Assembly (NCBI RefSeq): GCF_013003915.1
Contig: NZ_JABAIV010000005.1
Location: 132,990-196,989, forward strand
Length of the DNA stretch: 64,000 nucleotides
DNA from: Telluria aromaticivorans
GTDB lineage: Bacteria > Pseudomonadota > Gammaproteobacteria > Burkholderiales > Burkholderiaceae_D
Direction: 5' to 3'
Under the pieces are notes generated by a model. The model was given only the letters and a program-made list of their open reading frames with translations. It did not search any database and had not been told where the DNA came from. Both the position numbers and the translations under genes were made by a program. This document shows positions 56,183 to 64,000 of the stretch, piece after piece (position 1 is the first letter of the stretch; every line of letters starts with the position of its first letter).

Positions 56183-56217
56183 ATGCCCTCCAGTCTCAGC
56201 CTGGGCGGCATTTTTTT
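56183..56217 (+). terminator. Probable terminator of the dipeptidase gene
   Basis: ATGCCCTCCAG and CTGGGCGGCAT form an imperfect stem followed by seven T residues, 25 bp after the stop. Confidence 0.65.
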
Positions 56218-56281
56218 ATGACTGGCACATTTTTTTCGCGCTGGGCCACCCCGCAAATTCCCTTATGCAATAAATAGTTGC

Positions 56282-56298
56282 TGTCGGAAATTTTTACA
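56282..56298 (+). promoter_or_regulatory. Possible activator site before the PEP-CTERM gene
   Basis: TGTCGG and TTTTACA frame a 17-bp block (TGT-N11-ACA) 64 bp before the sigma-54-type promoter, a suitable place for an enhancer-binding protein such as PrsR. The motif itself is only suggestive. Confidence 0.35.
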
Positions 56299-56361
56299 TA
56301 GAGCATCGTAAATATCTTGATGGAAACCGTAAGGGATTGATTTTGCGGTAGTTTTGCCTAC

Positions 56362-56377
56362 TGGCATGACTATTGCT
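56362..56377 (+). promoter_or_regulatory. Sigma-54 (RpoN) -24/-12 promoter of the PEP-CTERM gene
   Basis: TGGCATGACTATTGCT matches the consensus TGGCACRNNNNTTGCW at all but one position, with the invariant GG and GC exactly 10 bp apart. The predicted transcription start is about 25 bp before the ATG. PEP-CTERM genes are known to be controlled by RpoN with PrsK/PrsR in exosortase-bearing bacteria. Confidence 0.75.
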
Positions 56378-56413
56378 CAGTAAGGGGTAACACCAACCTT
56401 TTCGGAACGCCCC

Positions 56414-57013
56414 ATGAAACTCAAGCTTGCTACCGCCCTGTTCGCCCTCGCCATCGCCGGTTCGGCCAACGCGAATGTCATCAAGAACGGCAACTTCGAA
56501 AACGCCGGCGCCAACTGGGGCATCTCCGGCAACGCCGCCGTCACGACCCAGACCCAGGGCGGCTTCTACTGGGGCGGTGGCAGCGTGGCGCAGAACGGTA
56601 CCTATGCCGTGGCCTTCAACGGCGGCGACCGCTACGCGAACGGCATGCTGTGGCAGGGTTTTACTACGGTGGCAGGCCAGGCCTACACCCTGTCTTTCCA
56701 ATACGGATCGACCAGCCCATGGGCGCAGAGCATGAACTACGGCGTCTTCGACACCGTCACCAGCAAGTCGCTGGTCAGCGGCTGGGTGACCGATAACAAC
56801 GCGGCAGGCCTGCTCGATACCTACCGCTTCAATTTCATCGCGACCAGCGCATCGACCATCCTGCGCTTCGCCGACGTGAATGCCAACAACTCGACCAGCA
56901 ACGACGGCCTGCTCGACAATGTGCGCGTGGACGTGCCTGAACCGGCATCGCTGGCGCTGATGGGCCTGGGCTTCCTGGGCCTGGGCTTCGGCCGCCGCCG
57001 CAAGGCCGCCTGA
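56414..57013 (+). CDS. PEP-CTERM sorted exported protein
   Basis: A 199-residue protein. Signal peptide MKLKLATALFALAIAGSANA; a mature beta-rich domain beginning NVIKNGNFENAGANWG that resembles carbohydrate-binding-like jelly-rolls; and a C-terminal sorting signal, VPEPASLALMGLGFLGLGF then GRRRKAA. The signal is recognised by exosortase, which cleaves and anchors the protein as part of the extracellular matrix. No exosortase gene is in the window. It is flanked by its own promoter and terminator, so it is a single-gene unit. Confidence 0.93.
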   Translation: MKLKLATALFALAIAGSANANVIKNGNFENAGANWGISGNAAVTTQTQGGFYWGGGSVAQNGTYAVAFNGGDRYANGMLWQGFTTVAGQAYTLSFQYGSTSPWAQSMNYGVFDTVTSKSLVSGWVTDNNAAGLLDTYRFNFIATSASTILRFADVNANNSTSNDGLLDNVRVDVPEPASLALMGLGFLGLGFGRRRKAA

Positions 57014-57051
57014 TTCACTGCTTCATCGTACAAGCCGCGCTCGCGGTGCGG

Positions 57052-57081
57052 CCGCCCGGTGAAACCCGGGCGGTTTTTTTT
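57052..57081 (+). terminator. Rho-independent terminator after the PEP-CTERM gene
   Basis: CCGCCCGG and CCGGGCGG form an 8-bp stem with a short loop, followed by eight T residues. Confidence 0.88.
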
Positions 57082-57450
57082 CGCCCCTCCGGTTGGGGGC
57101 AGGCGGTCCTGCCGCTGTTTCCAACTCCCCGCTTTGCCCATTTCCATGGTCGGTCTCGTAGGCGTATGGCTTGCCAAAACCTAGCCAAAATTCTGTTCAG
57201 CGTGTAGGACTGAGCCTACATCGGTGCCTCATCCAGAGTGTCGAATACGGGCTTTCCCTAGGAGGCAAAGGGCGGCTTGCCCGGGGCAGTTTAGCCTTGC
57301 GCCATGCCGTTGTTGACGCTTGGAAAATGCGCCAATACTCACGGGAAAATGTGATGAAATCACCATGTTAGGATCGTTTTCAGAACGCGAGCACACCGGC
57401 TGTGGCCGGTGCATGCTCGCGCCCGAATTTGCCCGACATTTTTGGATGCC
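57082..57450. other. Leader region of the galactose operon
   Basis: 369 bp without a gene. It contains TGTAGG-actgag-CCTACA (57205-57222 region) and the strong hairpin described next. The promoter of galT should lie here but no clear hexamers stand out. Confidence 0.4.
57387..57420 (+). promoter_or_regulatory. Strong hairpin in the galT leader
   Basis: GCGAGCACACCGGC pairs with GCCGGTGCATGCTCGC around the loop TGTG, a 14-bp stem with a 2-base bulge, ending 30 bp before the galT ATG. No T-run follows, so it may control translation or RNA stability. Confidence 0.55.
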
Positions 57451-58557
57451 ATGCACAGCAAAGATCTCAAGAAGCCGGACGGACGCAATATTACGCTTTA
57501 TAGCAACCAGCCGATTCCGGACGGAATTACCGCACCCAGCCCGTTTGCCGAACCCCAGCATGCCAACCCGCACCTGCGCTGGCATCCGCTGCGCGGCGAA
57601 TGGGTGACCTACGCCGCTTTCCGGCAGAACCGCACCTATCAGCCGCCTCCGCAATACAACCCGCTGGCGCCGGTCAGCGATCCCGAACACCCGACCGAAA
57701 TGCCTGCCGGCGACTACGAGATCGCCGTCTTCGACAACCGTTTCCCCTCACTGGCGCTGGAGTCGCGCGATCCCCCGAGCGTGACGGTCCCTACCGCGCC
57801 GGCCAATGGCCATTGCGAAGTGGTGGTGTTCACCCAGAAGCCGGATGCGGCGCTGGCGGCGCTGCCGCTGTCGCGCATCGAACTGCTGCTGGCCGTCTGG
57901 GGCGACCGCACCCAGCGCATCGGCGCGCACCAGCACATCCATTACGTGCTGCCCTTCGAGAACCGCGGCGCCGAGGTTGGCGTCACGCTGCACCATCCGC
58001 ACGGCCAGATCTATTCCTATCCCTTCGTGCCGGCGGTGCCGGCGCGGATGCTGGCGCAGGAGCGCGAATACTTCCTGCAGCACGGCAGCAGCCTGTTGTG
58101 CGACATGGCGCGCGATGAAGCCGCCGACGGCAAGCGCGTGCTCTACCAGGACGAGCATGCGATCGCCTTCGTGCCGGCCTGCGCGCGCTATCCCTACGAG
58201 GTGTGGGTGATGCCGACTGCCCCGTGCAAGGACTTCGCGGCGCTCACGCCGCCGCAGCGCGCCGGCCTGGCGCGTGCGCTCAAGACCGTGCTGCTCAAGT
58301 TCGAGACGCTGTGGAACCGGCCTTTCCCCTACCTGATGGCCTGGTACCAGGCGCCCACCGACGGTGCCGCACACCCCGAGACCCAGTTGCATGCCCAGTT
58401 CTATCCGCCCTACCGCACGAAAGACCGCCTGAAATACCTGGCCGGGACCGAGCTGGCGGCCGGGATGTTCGCGATGGACGTGCTGCCCGAGACCACCGCG
58501 TATGAGCTGCAGCAGGTGGAAGTCAGCCTGGACGAACGCGAAGAGGTCCACGCATGA
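57451..58557 (+). CDS. galT: Galactose-1-phosphate uridylyltransferase
   Basis: A 368-residue HIT-superfamily enzyme. HLRWHPLRGEWVTYA at the start, HYVLPFENRGAEVGVTLHHP then HGQIY with the nucleophilic His-Pro-His, and a C-terminal half with ETQLHAQFYPPYR. It exchanges UMP between UDP-glucose and galactose-1-phosphate. The ATG at 57451 is preferred to an in-frame upstream start lying in the hairpin. It overlaps the next gene in ATGA. No galE is in the window. Confidence 0.95.
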   Translation: MHSKDLKKPDGRNITLYSNQPIPDGITAPSPFAEPQHANPHLRWHPLRGEWVTYAAFRQNRTYQPPPQYNPLAPVSDPEHPTEMPAGDYEIAVFDNRFPSLALESRDPPSVTVPTAPANGHCEVVVFTQKPDAALAALPLSRIELLLAVWGDRTQRIGAHQHIHYVLPFENRGAEVGVTLHHPHGQIYSYPFVPAVPARMLAQEREYFLQHGSSLLCDMARDEAADGKRVLYQDEHAIAFVPACARYPYEVWVMPTAPCKDFAALTPPQRAGLARALKTVLLKFETLWNRPFPYLMAWYQAPTDGAAHPETQLHAQFYPPYRTKDRLKYLAGTELAAGMFAMDVLPETTAYELQQVEVSLDEREEVHA

Positions 58558-59654
58558 CGGCAAGCCACTCACGCGCGGCCGAGGTCGCGGACAAGCTGGC
58601 ACTCGTGCGCGCGCAGCTGGCGGCAGCAAATGCGGGAGCGCTGCGCCTGCGCGGTGTCGACTGGTTCGCCTGGATCACCGCGGGCGGATCGAGCGCCGTG
58701 CTGCACACGACCGACCACGGCGTGGCCGAAGTGCTGGTTACGCTTGAAGAGGCCTGCATCCTGACCGATGCCATCGAGGCCGAGCGCCTGCGCGCCGAGG
58801 AAGTCCCCGACGGCTTCACCTTCCATGCCGAGCCCTGGGCCGAGCCCGAGCTGCGCGAGCGCTATGTGCAGAACGCGGCGGGCGGGCGCACCGTCCTGTC
58901 GGACCGCTCACTGAATGGCGAACAGCCGCTGCCCAACGCGCTGCGCCAGCGCCGCCTGGTGCTGGGCGCGGGCGAACGCGAACGTTACCGCGTCCTCGGC
59001 CGCGAAGCCGCCGAGGCGATGAGCGAAACCATGCGCCAGGCGCGGCCCGACTGGACCGAATTCCAGCTGGCCGGCGCCGGCGCGCATGCGCTATGGCGGC
59101 GCGGGATCCACCCGGCGCTGGTGCTGGTGGCCGGCGAACGGCGCCTGCCGGCCTGGCGCCATCCGACCCCGTCGAGCGACCCGATCGGCGAGCGCGCAAT
59201 GCTGGTGTTCTGCGCACGCCGCCACGGCCTGTACGCCAACCTGACGCGTTTCGTCAGCTTTGGCGCGGCCCCGGTCGACGACCAGCGGGCGCTGATGGAA
59301 GTCGAGGCAACCGGCCTGGCTGCCGTGCAGCCGGGAATGTCGCTGTCGTCCGTGTACCACGCGCTCGACGCCGCCTACAGGCATGCGGACCGCGAAGCGG
59401 CGATCCGCGAGCACCACCAGGGCGGCATCACCGGCTACCGGGCGCGCGAGATCGTCGCCAGCCCGAGCACCGCGACCCAGCTCGAAGAGGGCATGGCCTT
59501 TGCATTCAACCCGAGCTTCACGGGCGTCAAGATCGAAGATACTTTCCTGCTCGGCCCGGAAGGGCTCGAGAACCTCACGTTCGACCCCGGCTGGCCGGCG
59601 GCGGACGTACATGGCCGCATGCGGCCCCTTTGGCTGGAGGCGCAAACATGCTGA
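58554..59654 (+). CDS. M24 (creatinase/aminopeptidase P) homologue lacking metal ligands
   Basis: A 366-residue protein with the pita-bread fold outline: an N-terminal creatinase-like domain (about 1-135) and a C-terminal M24 domain. Where active enzymes have two Asp residues, it reads VFCARRHGLYANLTR, so both are replaced. The first conserved Glu region reads FAFNPSFTG (Asn), and only KIEDTF and HHQGG keep Glu and His. It cannot bind the usual metal pair; it may be a non-metallo enzyme like creatinase, or non-catalytic. It is translationally coupled to galT (4 bp overlap) and galK (7 bp overlap), so a role in galactose use is implied but unknown. Confidence 0.78.
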   Translation: MTASHSRAAEVADKLALVRAQLAAANAGALRLRGVDWFAWITAGGSSAVLHTTDHGVAEVLVTLEEACILTDAIEAERLRAEEVPDGFTFHAEPWAEPELRERYVQNAAGGRTVLSDRSLNGEQPLPNALRQRRLVLGAGERERYRVLGREAAEAMSETMRQARPDWTEFQLAGAGAHALWRRGIHPALVLVAGERRLPAWRHPTPSSDPIGERAMLVFCARRHGLYANLTRFVSFGAAPVDDQRALMEVEATGLAAVQPGMSLSSVYHALDAAYRHADREAAIREHHQGGITGYRAREIVASPSTATQLEEGMAFAFNPSFTGVKIEDTFLLGPEGLENLTFDPGWPAADVHGRMRPLWLEAQTC

Positions 59655-60732
59655 ACACCGACACCTTCTTCGGCGGTGCGCCGGAAGTGAACGCGTCGGC
59701 CCCCGGGCGCGTCAACCTGCTGGGCGAGCACACCGACTACAACGACGGCTTCATGCTGCCGGTGGCGACCCCGCAACGCACGCTGGTGGCGATGAGCCGC
59801 AGCGGCGACGACCATTTCCACTTCTATTCGCCGACCTTCGACAACACCGTCACCTTCCCCTACGAGGGCAAGGCGCCGCAGGGCTACGGCAGCTATATCG
59901 AGGGCTGCATCCGCTTGGTGCAGGCGGAGGGCATCGAGGTGCCGCCGCTGCGCATCTATGTCGACACCAACCTGCCGGTGGGCTCGGGGCTGTCGTCGTC
60001 GGCCGCGCTCGAGGTGGCGACGCTGCGCGCCTTGCGCATGCTGCTCGGCTTCGAACTCGACGACGTGAAACTGGCCCGCATCGCGCAGCGCGCCGAGATC
60101 GAATTCGCGCACGTGAACTGCGGGATCATGGACCAGATGGCATCGAGCCTGGCCGACGAGACCAGCATGCTGTTCATCGACGCGCGTACGCTCGAACACC
60201 GGCTGGTGAAAATGCCGCCCGATAGCGAATTGATCGTGATCGATTCCGGCATCGCGCGCAAGCTCGCGGCCAGCAAGTACAACGAACGCCGCGCCGAATG
60301 CGAGGAAGCCTCGCGCAAGCTGGGCGTGCAGGCGCTGCGCGATGTGCTTGATCCCTCCACCGTGGAGGGCCTGCCATCGCCGATGCGCGAGCGCGCCCGC
60401 CACGTGGTGCAGGAAAACCTGCGCGTGCTCGAAGCGGCCGAAGGCGTCAGCGCCGAACGCTTCGGCGAACTGATGAACGCCTCGCACTTCAGCCTGCGCG
60501 ACGACTACGAAGTATCGATCGCCGAGCTGGACGACCTGTGCGAGCAGTTGCGCGCGCAGCCCGGCGTGCTCGGGGCGCGCCTGACCGGCGCCGGATTCGG
60601 CGGCGCCTGCGTGGCGCTGTGCCGGGCAGGGCAGGCGCAGGGAGCGGCCGCCGCCGCGCTGGCGGCCTATAACAAACATGGACGAGAGGGCCGGATCCTG
60701 GTTCCGGTCCCGACTGAACAGAAAGGACAATA

Positions 60733-60733
<1 letters not shown>
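59648..60733 (+). CDS. galK: Galactokinase
   Basis: A 361-residue GHMP kinase. APGRVNLLGEHTDYNDGFML is the galactokinase signature, LPVGSGLSSSAALEVATL the ATP loop, and LTGAGFGGACVAL the third motif. CGIMDQMASSLA carries the catalytic Asp. It phosphorylates galactose at C1. The ATG at 59648 overlaps the M24 gene by 7 bp; a longer in-frame extension is rejected. Confidence 0.95.
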
Positions 60734-62559
<1,826 letters not shown>

Positions 62560-62636
62560 GGGGGCGGCGCTGCGCGGAGGCGCATGCCGTTGGGTTGCCT
62601 CTTGCCGCGGCGCCTCTCACATTCACCCCATGAACG

Positions 62637-62661
62637 CGCACCTGACCGTGCGCGTTTTTTT
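62637..62661 (+). terminator. Possible terminator of the galactose operon
   Basis: GCGCACctgaccgtGCGC-type stem followed by a run of T residues, about 80 bp after the GH2 stop. Confidence 0.6.
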
Positions 62662-62778
62662 ATGTCATGCACAGCTTGAGTCGAGAGCCGCGCATCCGCT
62701 GGTGCCCGTTCTCGTAAGACATCGTTTGCCGCTAAACATGCACGGCGCACACCGGGTCGCGTGCCTGTTCGCAGAACA

Positions 62779-62906
62779 CGTAGGGTGGCCGGCTTCGCCG
62801 GCCGCGCGTTCAAATCACCGATGCGCTGTGGCAGCTCACCTCGGAGCTGGACGCGCGGCCGTTCGTCGTTCAGGCCACTGGCCTGAACGACCCCGGCCAC
62901 CCTACG
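62779..62906. repeat. Paired-hairpin repeat, copy 9
   Basis: Left arm CGTAGGGTGGCC with inner stem GGCttcGCC, right arm GGCCGGG-type ending GGCCACCCTACG. Here the outer stem is GGCC instead of GGGC/GCCC, changed on both strands so pairing is kept. Confidence 0.8.
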
Positions 62907-63022
62907 AGCTTGTGAAAAATTCCCCCATGTCTGCGTTGCCTCGTCTCGCCGTACTAGCGTACTGTCTTCGACTCAGCGGCGGATTGCCGCACCACTTGCC
63001 CTGGAGGTTTTTTCACAAGCTC
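62906..63022. repeat. 117-bp element with 14-bp terminal inverted repeats
   Basis: GAGCTTGTGAAAAA at 62906-62919 is the exact inverse of TTTTTCACAAGCTC at 63009-63022. The interior has no gene. It looks like a small non-autonomous mobile or REP-type element; no target duplication was identified. Confidence 0.7.
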
Positions 63023-63058
63023 TACGCCCCGCATACCCCATGCCCGGCCGATAGGAAG

Positions 63059-63643
63059 CTAGCGCTGGATGACGCCGCTGGTCACGTTGACCCGGTCGCC
63101 GCTGCGGAAATCGGGCGTGGTGGCCTGGGTAGCGACCTGGGTGCTGCCGTCATCCATGCGCACGGTGACGCGGTAAGCGTTGGAACTGCCGGTGGCGCCG
63201 GCCGCCCCGCTGGCCCCGGTGCTGCCGGCAGCGCCGGCGCTGCCCGCTGCGCCCGGGATGACTTCGATCGCCAGCACGGTGCTGTTCGGGCTCGCGCTGG
63301 CACTGGTGGCAGGGCCTGTCTGCGCGCCGGTGGCGCCGGAAGTACCCGTGCTGCCGCTGGCGCCCGAGCTGCCCGACCGGTCCCAGCCGGTTGAGCCAGT
63401 GCGGCCGGAGGTGCCGCTGCTGCCTGAACTGCTGCTGGTGCCGGCCGGATAGCCGGCTGGGTCGGTAGTGCCGGTGGAGCCGGTGGCGCCGGTGGCGCCC
63501 GTGCTGCCGCTGGCGCCGCTGGCGCCGCTGGCCATGCTGCTGGATGATTCGCCGCTCTTGTCGCCGGTGCCGGCACACCCGGCCAGGCCCAGCGCCACAG
63601 CCAGCAAGCCCGCCACGATCACGCTCTGGGGTTTTTGCTTCAT
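63059..63643 (-). CDS. Collagen-like Gly-Ser/Thr-repeat lipoprotein
   Basis: A 194-residue protein. The lipoprotein signal ends LAVALGLAGC, so it is lipidated at Cys and likely in the outer membrane. Residues about 35-155 consist of G-x-x triplets rich in Ala, Ser and Thr (GASGASGSTGATGATGSTG), a low-complexity region. The C-terminal 45 residues (YRVTVRMDDGSTQVATQA, DFRSGDRVNVTSGVIQR) match the domain at the end of SlyB-type lipoproteins. AAGGAG precedes the ATG. Function unknown. Confidence 0.75.
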   Translation of the reverse strand: MKQKPQSVIVAGLLAVALGLAGCAGTGDKSGESSSSMASGASGASGSTGATGATGSTGTTDPAGYPAGTSSSSGSSGTSGRTGSTGWDRSGSSGASGSTGTSGATGAQTGPATSASASPNSTVLAIEVIPGAAGSAGAAGSTGASGAAGATGSSNAYRVTVRMDDGSTQVATQATTPDFRSGDRVNVTSGVIQR

Positions 63644-63804
63644 GATCAACTCCTTGTAATGGATGTTCAGTGGGATGCGTGACGATGCAGCGTGCCACCT
63701 CTGGTAAGAGGCACGAAGCGCGTCAGCGTTCCGGCGGACCCGGGTTGAACCTGAGCTGTATCAAACTGGCCTTGAGGCCGGTGGACTTTTCCAGGGAGCG
63801 GATG

Positions 63805-64000
63805 TCAGTGCGGGCGCACCGTGTCGCGTTGCGGCAGGACCACGGCCAGCACCGTGCTGGTCAGCAGCGCGGCGGTGACGTCGATCATCCAGTCGCGCAC
63901 GTCGCCCGAGCGGTAGGGCAGGAAGCTTTGCACCAGTTCGTCGCCGGCGCCCATCAGCGCAATTGCCAGCACGGCCTTGAGCGCACGCACCGGCCCGCTC
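63805..64000 (-). CDS. VanZ-like membrane protein, C-terminal part
   Basis: The visible residues include DELVQSFLPYRSGDVRDWMI and DVTAALLTSTVLAVVL, the conserved C-terminal region of VanZ-like proteins. The frame is open to the window edge, so the N-terminus lies outside. Function of the family is mostly unknown. Confidence 0.75.
   Translation of the reverse strand, partial: SGPVRALKAVLAIALMGAGDELVQSFLPYRSGDVRDWMIDVTAALLTSTVLAVVLPQRDTVRPH

Larger units (their letters stand above)
62560..63058. other. Repeat-filled spacer
   Basis: 499 bp without a gene. It contains a paired-hairpin repeat (62779-62906) and directly abutting it a different inverted-repeat element (62906-63022). A CGCGCACC/GTGCGCG hairpin followed by seven T residues at about 62637-62661 could end the galactose operon. 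Confidence 0.55.

Overview
The window looks like a chromosome segment of a GC-rich betaproteobacterium, most likely Oxalobacteraceae (Massilia/Telluria group). The evidence is a Burkholderiales-type porin, a PEP-CTERM protein behind a sigma-54-type promoter, a ureDA-x-BCEFG urease operon, many GPH/TonB/GH genes for plant polysaccharides, and a scattered family of paired-hairpin repeats with the cores CGTAGGGTGGGC and GCCCACGCGTTCAA. The genus is inferred from gene content; no rRNA or tRNA gene was seen.

Layout. 1-626: the last codons of an hldD-like gene and a 349-bp tandem duplication carrying a second hldD tail. 627-6499: a soluble histidine kinase, a small monooxygenase-like protein, a secreted M28 peptidase and a membrane hybrid kinase. 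6587-7638: an intact IS1595-family element with a perfect 8-bp target duplication. 7644-13447: a urease operon on the minus strand with a GNAT gene between ureA and ureB. 13710-15844: cheW and a chemoreceptor.

16016-44981 is the core of the window: an arabinan/L-arabinose utilisation locus. Outer-membrane entry is by a porin and a TonB-dependent receptor. Secreted enzymes (GH51, three GH43 of which one is cytoplasmic, GH97, GH127/146) cut arabinan and arabinosides. Uptake is by a GPH symporter and a YtfQRT-YjfF-like ABC transporter. Inside, a mutarotase, an SDR aldose dehydrogenase, an SMP-30 lactonase, an IlvD/Edd dehydratase, an AraD1/GguC-type protein and a semialdehyde dehydrogenase together make a complete non-phosphorylative route from L-arabinose to 2-oxoglutarate. 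No araA, araB or araD of the kinase route is present. A GbpR-like LysR regulator closes the locus. The three main promoters share a two-part motif, GATATC or GGTATC, then 15 bp, then TTGATTGGA, always in the same phase. I propose this as the regulator's operator; it is the most interesting signal here. A Mrr-like nuclease gene interrupts the locus.

45010-56158: mixed housekeeping and accessory genes (DUF3422 protein, a second hybrid kinase, FAH hydrolase, a UDG-like protein, alpha/beta hydrolase, class 3 asparaginase, pirin, M20 dipeptidase). 56362-57081: a PEP-CTERM gene with its promoter and terminator. 57451-62559: a tightly overlapped galactose operon (galT, a degenerate M24 peptidase homologue, galK, GH2 glycosidase), which fits the galactose content of pectic side chains. 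62560-64000: repeats, a collagen-like lipoprotein and the cut end of a VanZ-like gene.

All functions are from reading motifs and overall resemblance; no database search was run.
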